Of a stretch of 64,000 nucleotides of DNA, positions 26,701-35,238 are shown in pieces (within the stretch, counting starts at the first letter, position 1; each line of letters begins with the position of its first letter). The position numbers were made by a program, and so were the translations under genes. The stretch comes from Asticcacaulis currens (GTDB taxonomy: Bacteria; Pseudomonadota; Alphaproteobacteria; Caulobacterales; Caulobacteraceae). The notes below the pieces were generated by a model. It saw nothing but the letters and a program-made list of their open reading frames with translations, searched no databases and was not told where the DNA came from. Location of the stretch: the NCBI RefSeq assembly GCF_028550395.1, contig NZ_JAQQKW010000007.1:1-64000 (forward strand), given 5' to 3'.

Positions 26701-27208
26701 GCTGCTGTTCCGCAGCTTCACCATCCCCATCACCATCCTGACGGCTCTGCCGCTGAGCTTTGGCGGAGCCTTCCTGCTGCTGCTGGTGACGGGGAAGTCT
26801 CTGTCCATGCCCGCCCTGATCGGCCTGATCATGCTGACCGGCATTGCGGCCAAAAACTCGATCCTGCTGGTCGAATATGCGCTGGAGGCCATCAATCGCG
26901 GTATGCCGCGCATGGACGCCCTGATGGACGCGGCGCACAAGCGGGCGCGACCCATCCTGATGACCACCGTGGCCATGGGGGCGGGCATGTTGCCCATCGC
27001 CATCGGCTGGGGTGCCGACGTCGCCTTCCGCGCGCCGATGGCCATTGCGGTGATCGGCGGACTGATGACCTCGACGCTGCTGTCGCTGCTGTTTGTGCCG
27101 GTGGCCTATACGCTGGTCGATGATTTCGCGCAGTTTCTGGGGCGGCATACGCGCAAATATTTCCGCGCCCAGAAGGAGACCGATCCGGAAACCGTGGCGG
27201 GGGAATAA
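23720..27208 (+). CDS. HAE1-type RND efflux pump with extra membrane insert
   Basis: Inner-membrane proton-driven pump of 1162 residues, about 110-130 longer than usual. TM4 keeps the proton-relay pair in GILVDDAIVEIENI, and GIAAKNSILLVEYALE is present in the second half. Between the SLRWGLESPFYW segment and GEFIPVGDNG, about residues 525-655 hold four extra hydrophobic stretches, including a Gly-rich GAIGLGVLVGGLGLGLISG and a Pro-rich turn (FLPPPPTAPAAPP). An even number of added helices would keep the topology. It forms an operon with the adaptor gene and is probably repressed by the divergent TetR. The substrate is unknown; the sequence resembles MdtB/MexF-like drug pumps. Confidence 0.94.
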   Translation: MNSPVTPPTRGSISSWSIRNPIPTVLFFIVMTIVGWGAFQALRINNFPDIDLPVVTATYIQSGAAPTELETQVTRRVEDAVSGIGSVKHITSYVNDGVSTTAIEFQLGVNLEKATNDVRNAVAQIRSDLPADVQDPIIRREEASGEALINYIIRGDGLNPEQLSWFVDNDISKKILANKGVAKLTRIGGVTREIRIQLDPARLAGKGITAAEVSNQLRATNVNLPGGRLEVGGAEQSIRTLGNAGSVDALRETRIALSNGGSVRLGDLGQVIDTWAEPRERARFNGNEVVGFAVYRSIGSSEVDVAESVRKSMDAIRKAHPNMVIEEVTASVDWVKESYLASMETLLIGAILAVVVVWLFLRDLRATFVSAMAMPMSLLPTFFVMYVLNDSFNIVSLLALSLTIGILVDDAIVEIENIVRHIRDGKKPYEAAIEAADEIGLAVVATTATIIAVFAPVGFMPGIVGQFFKSFAVAACVSVFFSLVVARTLTPLMGAYLMRANPGKEHDDPFWMKGYLSSLRWGLESPFYWRTLLWTLGITLGGLLLLLGGAEFATKGAGLLLGAIGLGVLVGGLGLGLISGRAVVHARWPLGLMLLAFAALALFMLAGPFLPPPPTAPAAPPKGIGAFIGAGIGFAIFAALAYGVWTLLRKHGGDGMKMRWGILMAGIGFFVLSIFISTKLPGEFIPVGDNGRSFLSIEMPPGTRLDETDAVVISIMDELKKRPEVKSAFASVDLRKASLTINLIPRHERKLTQQQFESDFNTFVARYPGVRASFGQEGGGGGIVSFTLASDDPQALEQASRELERQMRGLSSLRNVFSTSNLSRPEVLVTPKADQAALMGVSSQAISQAARVATVGDFDQILAKYNIGDRQVPIRVLMDTQARTVVDTLAELKVPTNHGVAVPLEAVADVRFGSGPIQITRIDRSRTATVKANLPDGVPAGVAQDAVRNLPIMKNLPAGVQELVTGDQESQAELGQGFGVAIGTGIMLMYVVLVLLFRSFTIPITILTALPLSFGGAFLLLLVTGKSLSMPALIGLIMLTGIAAKNSILLVEYALEAINRGMPRMDALMDAAHKRARPILMTTVAMGAGMLPIAIGWGADVAFRAPMAIAVIGGLMTSTLLSLLFVPVAYTLVDDFAQFLGRHTRKYFRAQKETDPETVAGE

Positions 27209-27211
27209 AGC

Positions 27212-27280
27212 CCTACATCTCCCTGGCTATGCCGGGGAGGGGGACCGCACGATGCGGCAAAAGCCGCTGAGATGTGGTGG
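27212..27280. repeat. Branched palindromic sequence after the RND operon
   Basis: CTACATCTC and GAGATGTGG close a stem around smaller hairpins (CCGCACGATGCGG and GCGGCAAAAGCCGC). It starts four bases after the pump stop and may work as a factor-independent terminator, though the T-run is missing. Confidence 0.4.
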
Positions 27281-27290
27281 TGGGGTGTCT

Positions 27291-27393
27291 AGAGCGAAAT
27301 GACTTTAGGTGGAAACGTCATTTCGCTCTAAATTTTTGTTTTGTCGCGATGTTTTTGCGGAAAACCGCTCACACTTTTCCGCACATCGCTCTA
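27291..27393. repeat. RIME-like mosaic repeat (copy d), complete
   Basis: Part B is AGAGCGAAATGAC with GTCATTTCGCTCT. It is followed by the linker TTTTTGTTTTGTCGCGA and part A, ATGTTTTTGCGGAAAACC with TTTTCCGCACATCGCTCT. It is the clearest two-part copy and lies between the RND operon and aroB. Confidence 0.75.
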
Positions 27394-27445
27394 ACCCCGA
27401 TCACAGACGCTGACGACCTATCAAACAAGGTTAGCCTTGCGGTTC

Positions 27446-27508
27446 AATGTCCACCCCACCCCCACGCCCTGCGGGCGCGGTCCCCCTCCCCGCCAGCGGG
27501 GAGGTGTA
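27446..27508. repeat. CCTCCC hairpin repeat downstream of aroB
   Basis: CGCCCTGCGGGCG and CCTCCCCGCCAGCGGGGAGG are two GC-rich hairpins just after the aroB stop. Same family as 15384-15421. Confidence 0.5.
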
Positions 27509-27509
27509 G

Positions 27510-28622
27510 TCAGGCCTTAGCTCCGTCGGCGATCAGGAAGTCGCGGATCGAGTCGGCGGACACGTCTTTGGCTACAAAGGCTTCGCCGATCCCCTTGACC
27601 AGCACAAAGACCAGCTTGCCGCCCTCGGCCTTCTTGTCGTGGCCCATATGGCGGATCAGCGTATCCGCATCAAAGGCCGTGTTGCGAATCTGCGTCATCT
27701 GCGTCGGCAGGCCTGCCCTGGCAATGGCCGCCACGGCGCGGTCGGCCTCGGCCTGCGCACACAGGCCCATGCGCGCCGAATAGCGGAAGGCCATGCCCAT
27801 GCCGATGGCCACGGCCTCGCCATGCAGCAGGGTATCGCCAAAGCCCAGCTCGGCCTCCAGCGCGTGACCGAAGGTGTGCCCCAGATTGAGCAGGGCGCGT
27901 TGCCCGCCCTCGCGTTCGTCGGCGGCGACGATCTCGGCCTTCATCTCGACCGAACGGCCCACGGCGTGCTCAATGGCCGCCGCTTCCAGCGCCAGCACGG
28001 CCTGATCATGGGCCTCCAGCCACTCGAAAAAGGCCTTGTCGCCCAAAAGGCCGTACTTGATCACCTCGGCATAGCCGCAGCGGATTTCGCGCGCCGGCAG
28101 GGTGGCCAGCACGTCGAGATCGCACAGGACCAGACGCGGCTGATGGAAGGCCCCGATCAGGTTCTTGCCCTTCGGGTGGTCGATGGCCGTCTTGCCGCCG
28201 ACGCTGGAATCGACCTGCGCCAGCACGGTGGTGGGGATCTGCACGAAGTCGATGCCGCGCATATAGATGGCCGCCGCAAAGCCGGTCAGGTCGCCGATAA
28301 CGCCGCCGCCCAGTGCGATAATCACGTCCTTGCGGTCCAGCCCCGCCTCGACCAGACCGTCGGTCAGGGCCTTGAGGCCCTCCCACGACTTGGTTTCTTC
28401 CCCGGCAGGCAGGGTCAGGATCTGCGCGGCAATGCCTTCGGCCTCCAGCACCTCTTTCAGGCGTCCGGCGTGCAGCGGCCCCACATGGGTGTCGGTGACG
28501 ATCAGGGTGCGGCGGCTTTTAAGAAAAGGCAGGACACGGCGACCGGCCGACGCGATCAGACCGGCGCCGACCTCGACCTCATAGGGGCGGAAATCGCCGC
28601 CGGATACGGGGAGTGTGGGCAT
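27510..28622 (-). CDS. aroB: 3-dehydroquinate synthase
   Basis: Cytosolic enzyme of 370 residues that turns DAHP into 3-dehydroquinate, the second step of the shikimate pathway. It has the NAD-binding [19 protein letters not shown], the catalytic [26 protein letters not shown] and the zinc-ligand [12 protein letters not shown]. The start overlaps the aroK stop by one base (TAATG), as in many alphaproteobacteria. Two small palindromic repeats lie downstream. Confidence 0.97.
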   Translation of the reverse strand: MPTLPVSGGDFRPYEVEVGAGLIASAGRRVLPFLKSRRTLIVTDTHVGPLHAGRLKEVLEAEGIAAQILTLPAGEETKSWEGLKALTDGLVEAGLDRKDVIIALGGGVIGDLTGFAAAIYMRGIDFVQIPTTVLAQVDSSVGGKTAIDHPKGKNLIGAFHQPRLVLCDLDVLATLPAREIRCGYAEVIKYGLLGDKAFFEWLEAHDQAVLALEAAAIEHAVGRSVEMKAEIVAADEREGGQRALLNLGHTFGHALEAELGFGDTLLHGEAVAIGMGMAFRYSARMGLCAQAEADRAVAAIARAGLPTQMTQIRNTAFDADTLIRHMGHDKKAEGGKLVFVLVKGIGEAFVAKDVSADSIRDFLIADGAKA

Positions 28623-29182
28623 TATTTCGTTTCCAGAAAGCGCTTGAGCGCGCCGATAACCAGTTCAACGCTCTTGCCGTGCGACTGATCGCCGGTATCG
28701 ACCGTAATATCGGCCCTGGCGTAGAAGGGGTAGCGTTTGGCCTCGTGCTCGCGCAGGACCTCCATCGGGTCGCGGTCGCGCAGCAGTGGGCGATGGCTGC
28801 GGTTGGCGACGCGCCGCGCGATGACGCGCAGATCGGTCTTCAGCCACACGGTGACGGCCTTTTGCCGGATGATGTCGTGGGTGGCGGGCTGCACAAAGGC
28901 CCCGCCGCCGGTCGCCAGTATCTGCGGCCCATCGTCAAGCAGGCGCGCAATGACCTTTTGCTCGCCGTCGCGGAAACCGGCCTCACCAAAGGCGGCAAAG
29001 ATGTCGGAGACGCTGAGGCCTGCGGCTTTTTCGATCTCTTCGTCGGCGTCGCGGAAGGGTACAGCCAGCGCGTCGGCCAGCCGTCGGCCCACCGTGGTCT
29101 TGCCCACGCCCATCAGCCCCACCAGCGCCACCGGGCGCGGCAGGATCAGACGCGGTTCAGTCGGTTTCGAGGTCTCAGGCAC
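28622..29182 (-). CDS. aroK: Shikimate kinase
   Basis: Kinase of 186 residues. It has the P-loop [15 protein letters not shown], the shikimate-binding FRDADEEIE, and ILATGGGAF, and a lid region with RPLLRDRDP. It makes shikimate 3-phosphate. It is translationally coupled to aroB and diverges from xerD. The leader before the P-loop is slightly long, so a later start is possible. Confidence 0.95.
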   Translation of the reverse strand: MPETSKPTEPRLILPRPVALVGLMGVGKTTVGRRLADALAVPFRDADEEIEKAAGLSVSDIFAAFGEAGFRDGEQKVIARLLDDGPQILATGGGAFVQPATHDIIRQKAVTVWLKTDLRVIARRVANRSHRPLLRDRDPMEVLREHEAKRYPFYARADITVDTGDQSHGKSVELVIGALKRFLETK

Positions 29183-29333
29183 GACGCGCGCGCCCCGTGC
29201 GCGGAAAAACGATATGCATGGAGGTGCTTTACACGATGTTGGCCCGATTTAGCCAGTCATAAACCAAATTGCTTTGATAGTGCCCAAGATCGTCCCAAGG
29301 ACGGCCAATCGCCCCCGTTTCGAAAGCCAGACC

Positions 29334-30248
29334 ATGCGTCCCGATCCGCTCACCGCTTTCTTCCAGATGCTCAGCGTCGAACGTAATGCCTCACCGCGCA
29401 CCTGCGAGGCCTATGGTCAGGACCTGCTCGATCTGCGCAGCCATGCCGGGGTCGATGCCGAGGGGCTTTTGACCCTCAGCGAAAGCCATATTGCCGGGTT
29501 TTTTGCGGCGCTGGATGCGCGCGGACTGGCTTCATCGACGCTTCAGCGCAAGCGCGCCGCCGTGCGGCAATTCTATCGTTTCTGTGTACGCGAAGGGCTG
29601 AGCGACATAGACCCCAGCCGCAAGATCGCCGCCGCCAAAAAAGGCCGGCCCCTGCCGAAAATCCTCAGCCGCGAAGAGGTGGACGCCCTGATCGCCGCCG
29701 CCGACGCGAAGGACGCGCATCAGGCCATCCGCCTGCAATGCCTGATCGAGATCGCCTATGCCTCAGGGATGCGGGTGTCGGAAATCGTCGCCCTGCGCCT
29801 CGATGCCGTGCAAAAGGACCCGGCCTATCTGATCGTCAAGGGCAAGGGGGGCACGGAGCGGCTGGTGCCGCTCAACCAGTCGGCACGCACGGCGATCAAG
29901 GATTATCTCGATATCCGGCCGCTGTTTCTGGGAGCGAAAGACAAGGCCAACCCCTTTCTCTTCTGTTCGCGCGGGGCGCAGGGGCACCTGACGCGCCGCC
30001 GGGTGGGGCAGTTGCTGGACGAGGCGGCGCTGGAGGCCGGGATCGACCCGGCGCGCGTCTCGCCCCACGTCCTGCGCCATGCCTTTGCCACCCACCTGCT
30101 CGAAGGCGGGGCCGACCTGCGCGTCGTGCAGACGCTTCTGGGGCACGCCGACATCTCAACGACACAGGTCTATACCCACGTGGCCACCGAACGCCTCAAA
30201 GAGGTGGTCGAAACGCACCACCCGCTGTCGAAACGCCGATTTGGGTGA
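29334..30248 (+). CDS. xerD: Site-specific tyrosine recombinase XerD
   Basis: Recombinase of 304 residues that resolves chromosome dimers at dif together with XerC. The SAM-like core-binding N domain is at about 1-85. The catalytic residues are Arg in YASGMRVSEIV, Lys in VKGKGGTERLVP, HVLRHAFATHLLEGG (His and Arg), HADISTTQ and Tyr in VYTHV. The ATG at 29334 (MRPDPLTAF) gives the usual length; the frame upstream reads through an unconserved stretch. It diverges from aroK-aroB, a common order in Caulobacterales. XerD is favoured over XerC by sequence feel, not by alignment. Confidence 0.88.
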   Translation: MRPDPLTAFFQMLSVERNASPRTCEAYGQDLLDLRSHAGVDAEGLLTLSESHIAGFFAALDARGLASSTLQRKRAAVRQFYRFCVREGLSDIDPSRKIAAAKKGRPLPKILSREEVDALIAAADAKDAHQAIRLQCLIEIAYASGMRVSEIVALRLDAVQKDPAYLIVKGKGGTERLVPLNQSARTAIKDYLDIRPLFLGAKDKANPFLFCSRGAQGHLTRRRVGQLLDEAALEAGIDPARVSPHVLRHAFATHLLEGGADLRVVQTLLGHADISTTQVYTHVATERLKEVVETHHPLSKRRFG

Positions 30249-30347
30249 ATCATTTCGCGCGCGGCGTCCGGTCCGGGCATATTGCCCCCTGAGCCGACTT
30301 AAGCTAAACGCCAAGGTTTGTAACGGAAACCGAGTCCCCGGAAGATC

Positions 30348-31304
30348 ATGCGCCATTATCTCGAATTCGAACGTCCGATCGCCGATCTGGAAGCCAAGAT
30401 CGAGGAATTGTCGGCCCTGTCGTCTTCGGGGGGGGCTAATCTCGACACCGAAATCCGCGCCCTGCGCGAACGCACCCAGGTGCTGATCAAAGAAACCTAC
30501 GATCGCCTTGAGCCGTGGCAAAAGACCATGGTCGCCCGCCACCCGGAGCGCCCGCATCTGGTCGATTATCTCAATGGCCTGATCGAGGATTTCGTCGAGC
30601 TGCGCGGGGACCGCAAATTCGGCGACGATCAGGCGATTGTCGGCGGTCTGGGGCGTTTCCGCGGGCGGTCTGTGGTCGTGATGGGCCACGAAAAGGGCCA
30701 CGACACCAATTCGCGCCTGCGCCACAATTTCGGCATGGCGCGCCCGGAGGGCTACCGCAAGGCGGTGCGCCTGATGGATATGGCCGAACAGTACGGCCTG
30801 CCGGTCATCACCTTTGTCGATACAGCCGGGGCCTATCCGGGCATCGGGGCCGAGGAGCGCGGTCAGGCCGAGGCCATTGCGCGTTCGACCGAGCGCGGCC
30901 TCACGCTGAAGGTGCCGTTTGTCGCCACCGTCACCGGTGAAGGCGGGTCGGGTGGGGCCATCGCGCTGGCAGCCGCCAACCGCGTGCTGATCCTTGAACA
31001 CTCGATCTATTCGGTCATCTCGCCGGAAGGCGCGGCCTCGATCCTGTGGCGTGACGGCTCGCGCGCCAAGGACGCCGCCGATCAGATGAAGATTACCGCC
31101 ACCGACCTGCTGAAACTGGGTATCGTCGATCGCATCATCGAAGAACCCGCCGGCGGCGCGCACGCCGACAAGGACGCGGCGATCAAAAAGGTCGGCGATG
31201 TGGTGGAATCCGAGCTTCAGGCGCTGGACTACCTGTCGCCGGATCAGCTTGTGGCCCAGCGCGCCGAACGCTTCTACAAGATCGGCCAGACGGGACTGGT
31301 TTAA
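30348..31304 (+). CDS. accA: Acetyl-CoA carboxylase carboxyltransferase, alpha subunit
   Basis: Subunit of 318 residues of the carboxyltransferase that makes malonyl-CoA for fatty-acid synthesis. It starts MRHYLEFERPIADLE. It contains VMGHEKGHDTNSRLRHNFGMA (family GHxKG), PVITFVDTAGAYPGIGAEERGQ, VTGEGGSGGAIALAAANRVL and SVISPEGAASILWRD, all typical of AccA. It is a single gene; accD is elsewhere. It converges with the next gene with one base between the stops. Confidence 0.97.
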   Translation: MRHYLEFERPIADLEAKIEELSALSSSGGANLDTEIRALRERTQVLIKETYDRLEPWQKTMVARHPERPHLVDYLNGLIEDFVELRGDRKFGDDQAIVGGLGRFRGRSVVVMGHEKGHDTNSRLRHNFGMARPEGYRKAVRLMDMAEQYGLPVITFVDTAGAYPGIGAEERGQAEAIARSTERGLTLKVPFVATVTGEGGSGGAIALAAANRVLILEHSIYSVISPEGAASILWRDGSRAKDAADQMKITATDLLKLGIVDRIIEEPAGGAHADKDAAIKKVGDVVESELQALDYLSPDQLVAQRAERFYKIGQTGLV

Positions 31305-31305
31305 C

Positions 31306-31782
31306 TCAGAACCCCACCGTCTTTGGCGCATCGCCTTTGGCAAAGGTCAGGCTCTTGGTCACGCCGTTGAGGCGCACATTGACCAGTCCGACGCCGGTTT
31401 TGCGCGAGTTCGGGAACAGGCCATAGGCGACCGTCACGGTCTTCGGAACGCCGTTCAGCTTGCCTTTAAAGGTGAATTGCAGGTCGTCGCCCCAGGCTTC
31501 GTAAGCGAAAAAGTCGAGCCTCTGACCATTGATCGTGAAGGCGTTGCGCAGGTGGGCTTCCAGCGCCTTGAGGGCATCCGGATCATCCACGGAGGGTTGC
31601 GCGTCGGGGGCCAGCTCGACCAGCTCCGGCTCGCTGTCGTGCGCCGACAGGGTATGTGTCACCGTCACTGCGCCGTCCGGGGCGATTTCCACCACGCTTA
31701 GCGTGTGATGGCCGCGATGGGCCAGTGCCGGAGAGGCGAGCATCAGGGCCGCCCCTCCCAGCAGGAAACCGCGTCGGATCAC
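31306..31782 (-). CDS. Exported protein resembling DUF6702, paired with an M1 peptidase
   Basis: Exported protein of 158 residues. It has a twin-arginine-like signal (MIRRGFLLGGAALMLASPALA, about residues 1-21), then a beta-rich domain with HTLSAHDSEPELVEL and GQRLDFFAYEAW. It resembles the DUF6702 group, which in other bacteria often accompanies an M1 peptidase; that assignment is tentative. The GTG start overlaps the stop of the M1 gene, so the two are translated together. The function is unknown. Confidence 0.65.
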   Translation of the reverse strand: MIRRGFLLGGAALMLASPALAHRGHHTLSVVEIAPDGAVTVTHTLSAHDSEPELVELAPDAQPSVDDPDALKALEAHLRNAFTINGQRLDFFAYEAWGDDLQFTFKGKLNGVPKTVTVAYGLFPNSRKTGVGLVNVRLNGVTKSLTFAKGDAPKTVGF

Positions 31783-34172
31783 TTCTTGTCCGCCTTTTTG
31801 GGCTGGGTCTTCAGGCTGTCCGGCGTGACGACCAGATCGTCGTCCTTCATGCGGTTGGGGCCGTCTTCGCCTTCGCGGACCTCAAAGCGCTGTTCGTCGA
31901 TCTTGCGCGGGAAGGCGTTGTTGGAGACATCGGCGTCCGCCGTTTCCCACAGCGGGTCGATGACCGCCTGTTTCAGCGTTTTCAGCGTCGCGTACTGCCA
32001 CGTCACCTGACGCGGATCATAGCGCCAGACCTCGGCCGGGATACGCACGGTTTCGGAGGTGCCGTCGGTGAAGTCCATCTTGAGGATCACCGGCATGACC
32101 AGCCCGCCCTTGTTACGGAAGGTGAAGTTGTAGAAGTTGTCCTTCACCGCCAGCGCCTCTTTCAGGTCCGGGTCGATGTCCTTTTGCAGGTCGGCATACT
32201 TCTTCTTCTCCTTGACCGTGGGTTCCCACTTGTCGTCGGTATTGTAGTAATCGACCGTGGCCGGATCGGTCTCAACGACCGTCTTGCCGGTATTGCGCGC
32301 GGCGGTCAGCGAGTCGGGCTGCGCGTCGTCCTGCACTTTTTCCCAAGCCTTTTCGACAACCGGGTCGCGGGTATTGAGGCGGGCCTTCTTCACATCGGCC
32401 AGCTCTATATCCACGTGGTCGGTCGAATAGAACCAGCCGCGCCAGAACCAGTCGAGATCGGTTCCCGATGCCTCTTCCATTGTGCGGAAGAAGTCATAGG
32501 GGGTCGGACGCTTGAACTGCCAGCGGCGCGAATATTCCTTGAAGGCGAAGTCGAACTTTTCGCGCCCCAGCACGGTTTCGCGCAGGATGGTCAGCGCCGC
32601 CGCCGGCTTGCCATAGGCATTGTTACCGAATTGCGGGATCGATTCCGAATTGGTCATGATCGGCACCTGATTCTCGCTCAGCATGTACTCGACCATCGAC
32701 TTGGGCTCACCGCGACGGGTGGGGTAGTCCTTGTCCCATGCCTTTTCGGCCTGAAACTGGAGGAAGGAGTTGATACCTTCGTCCATCCACGTCCATTGAC
32801 GCTCGTCGGAATTGACCGTCATCGGGAACCAGATGTGGCCGATTTCGTGGATAACCACGCCGATCAGGCCGTACTTGGCGCGTTCCGTATAGGTCAGCTC
32901 CCCCGTCTTCTTGTCCTTCACCGGGCGCGGGCCGTTGAAGGTGATCATCGGATATTCCATGCCGCCGACCGGCCCGTTGACCGACTGCGCCGTCGGGTAG
33001 GGGTAGGCGAAGGCGAACTTGCCATAGACGTTCAGCGTGTGGGCGATCGACTTGGTCGAATAGGCGTCCCACAGCGGGCGCGCCTCCTTCGGGAAGAAGG
33101 ACATGGCCATCACGGTGGGGTGCGCCGGGTCGGCATTCTTGACACCTATGGCGTCCCAGATGAATTTGCGCGACGAGCCGAAAGCGAAGTCACGCACATT
33201 GTCGGCCTTGAACTTCCACGTCTTGGTGCCCGTGGCCTTGCCTTTTTCGGCGGCGGCGGCCTCATCGGGCGTGACGACATAGACCGGGGCCGCCGCCGTC
33301 TTCGCCTCCGTGAAGCGCTTTTGCTGCGCCGGGGTGAGCACTTCGGACGGGTTGAGCAGTTCGCCGGTGGCGGAGACGACGTGATCAGCGGGGACAGTCA
33401 GCTCGACCTCATAGTCGCCGAATTCCAGCGTGAACTCGCCCGACCCGATAAAGGCCTTGTTGTGCCAGCCTTCATAGTCCGAATAGACGGCCAGCCGCGG
33501 GAACCACTGCGCCCCCAGAAAGATGCAGTTGCCGTCTTCGCCCGGCTTGGTGAAGCATTCATAGCCCGAACGGCCGCCAACCACCTTGGTTTCGGGCAGG
33601 GGCACGCTCCACGACACCGTAAAGGTCAGGCTCTCGCCCGACTTCAGCGGCTGCGCCAGATCAATACGCATCAGGGTGTCATTAAGCGTGAAGGGCAGGG
33701 CGCTGCCGTCGGCGGCGGTGACCTGCAGGTCGTTAAAGCCGCCTTCCCACACCTGCATGCGCTTGACGCGGCGCACTTCGCCCACCGAAATCTCTTTCGA
33801 CGGCGACACGGTGTCGGTCAGTTGCGCGATCGAGTCGCGCTTGTAACTGTTCTGATCGAGCATCAGCCACAGATAGCGCAGCGTATCGGGCGAATTGTTC
33901 TTGTAGGTGACGGTTTCCGAAGCCGTCAGGGTGCGCGTCGCTTCGTTCAGCGAGGCCTTGATGCGGTAATCGACCTTCTGCTGCCAGTAGCGATAGCCCG
34001 GCTCACCGGCGGCGTTACGGTAATCGGTGGGCGTTGGCCATTCTTCGCCTTCCAACTGACGGAACTTGTCCTCAAAACGGCCCTTGGTCTGTTCGACCGG
34101 ATCGGCCAGTGCGACGGAGGTGACGGCCGGCAGGACGAAGACGCACGAAGCGAGCAGCAGCTTTTTAAACAC
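31779..34172 (-). CDS. M1-family metallopeptidase, exported
   Basis: Zinc aminopeptidase-like protein of 797 residues. The GTG at 34172 starts a signal peptide (MFKKLLLASCVFVLPAVTSV, then ALA); an ATG further up at 34235 would add a hydrophilic stretch. The exopeptidase-type motif is GGMEYPMITF instead of GAMEN. Zinc is bound by VIHEIGHIWFP and the downstream glutamate of DEGINSFLQF. A long C-terminal part (about 520-797) lacks clear motifs. M1 enzymes remove N-terminal residues from peptides; here it would act in the periplasm. It is followed without a gap by a DUF6702-like gene. Confidence 0.9.
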   Translation of the reverse strand: MFKKLLLASCVFVLPAVTSVALADPVEQTKGRFEDKFRQLEGEEWPTPTDYRNAAGEPGYRYWQQKVDYRIKASLNEATRTLTASETVTYKNNSPDTLRYLWLMLDQNSYKRDSIAQLTDTVSPSKEISVGEVRRVKRMQVWEGGFNDLQVTAADGSALPFTLNDTLMRIDLAQPLKSGESLTFTVSWSVPLPETKVVGGRSGYECFTKPGEDGNCIFLGAQWFPRLAVYSDYEGWHNKAFIGSGEFTLEFGDYEVELTVPADHVVSATGELLNPSEVLTPAQQKRFTEAKTAAAPVYVVTPDEAAAAEKGKATGTKTWKFKADNVRDFAFGSSRKFIWDAIGVKNADPAHPTVMAMSFFPKEARPLWDAYSTKSIAHTLNVYGKFAFAYPYPTAQSVNGPVGGMEYPMITFNGPRPVKDKKTGELTYTERAKYGLIGVVIHEIGHIWFPMTVNSDERQWTWMDEGINSFLQFQAEKAWDKDYPTRRGEPKSMVEYMLSENQVPIMTNSESIPQFGNNAYGKPAAALTILRETVLGREKFDFAFKEYSRRWQFKRPTPYDFFRTMEEASGTDLDWFWRGWFYSTDHVDIELADVKKARLNTRDPVVEKAWEKVQDDAQPDSLTAARNTGKTVVETDPATVDYYNTDDKWEPTVKEKKKYADLQKDIDPDLKEALAVKDNFYNFTFRNKGGLVMPVILKMDFTDGTSETVRIPAEVWRYDPRQVTWQYATLKTLKQAVIDPLWETADADVSNNAFPRKIDEQRFEVREGEDGPNRMKDDDLVVTPDSLKTQPKKADKK

Positions 34173-34332
34173 GGATGACCCCAGCGAAAACGATAAGCGG
34201 ACGGGCGGGCGGTTTTTCGCACCCCCCAGTGCCACAAAAAAGTCTTTATACGTTCCTTTTGAAACGAATTTTGCCGGATGCGCAAGCCTAATCCGCCGCC
34301 CCTGTGCGCAAAGCGAACGGCGGAGTGGGGGC

Positions 34333-35229
34333 TTAAGCGCCGGTCTTCTCGCCGGTGGCGGCGGCCAGCGCCTTTTCCATCGTCACCTGATGCGGATAGG
34401 GGATGTAGATGCCCGCCGCGCCGAATTCTTCCTTGACCGATTTCAGCACATCGGCGCGCACCTGACCGTGCTGAGCCACCGTCACCTGCGCCGTCACCTT
34501 AAGCTGCACGCCGTTGTCGGTGAAGTTCTCGACCCCGGCCCAGACGTCCGGCGTGGACAGGGTGCCGGGGTGCGACGCGGTGACTTTTTTCAGAATGGAC
34601 AGGGCCTTATCGAGATCGGTGGCGAAATCGACCGTCACCAGTATGGCCAGGGTGCGGTGGCCGTAATGGCTGATATTGATGATGCGGTCGGAAAAGATCT
34701 TGGCATTGGGGATATAGACCTTGTGGCTGTCGCCATTGGTCAGCTCGGTCGAAAACAGGCCCAGCCGCCCGACGGTGCCGGTCACGTCACCAATCGTCAC
34801 CGTATCGCCGATGCGATAGGGTTTTTGTACCAGCAGCATGATGCCTGAGGCGACGTTGGACAGCGTGCCTTGCAACGCCAGACCGATGGCCAGAGACGCC
34901 GCCCCCAGCACGGTCAGGATCGAGGTCGTCTGCACCCCCAGCCGGTTGAGGATGACCACCAGACCGACCACCATGATTAGCCACCACACCACCTGCGACA
35001 GGAATTCCGGCAGGGTGCGGTCGGCGTCGGAATGGGCGTAGCGCTTGGCCGTATTGCGCACCGTGTTCGACAGCCATTGTGACAGGAACAGGGTGAACAT
35101 CAGGATCAGGGCGGCGATCAGCAGGTTCGACAGGAACTCCGAATGCTGAGTCAGGTCGTCCCAGAAGGTTTGCACATTAGCAACGAAATAGCCGAAGCGC
35201 TGCGGAATTTCGCGAAAATCGAACGTCAT
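34333..35229 (-). CDS. mscS: Small-conductance mechanosensitive channel
   Basis: MscS-type channel of 298 residues. Three N-terminal helices include one with RLGVQTTSILTVLGAASLAIGLALQGTLSNVASGIMLL (the pore helix TM3 with its Ala/Gly pattern). The cytosolic beta domain has RIGDTVTIGDVTGTV and IPNAKIFSDRIIN. It opens under membrane tension to release solutes. It lies nine bases after the next upstream gene (exported DUF3298-like), probably in one transcript. Confidence 0.95.
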   Translation of the reverse strand: MTFDFREIPQRFGYFVANVQTFWDDLTQHSEFLSNLLIAALILMFTLFLSQWLSNTVRNTAKRYAHSDADRTLPEFLSQVVWWLIMVVGLVVILNRLGVQTTSILTVLGAASLAIGLALQGTLSNVASGIMLLVQKPYRIGDTVTIGDVTGTVGRLGLFSTELTNGDSHKVYIPNAKIFSDRIINISHYGHRTLAILVTVDFATDLDKALSILKKVTASHPGTLSTPDVWAGVENFTDNGVQLKVTAQVTVAQHGQVRADVLKSVKEEFGAAGIYIPYPHQVTMEKALAAATGEKTGA

Positions 35230-35238
35230 ATCCTTGCC

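Noticed and set aside
31656-34178. Long open frame opposite the M1 peptidase gene
   Set aside because: It is antisense to a conserved gene with catalytic motifs. GC-rich DNA often gives long reverse frames.
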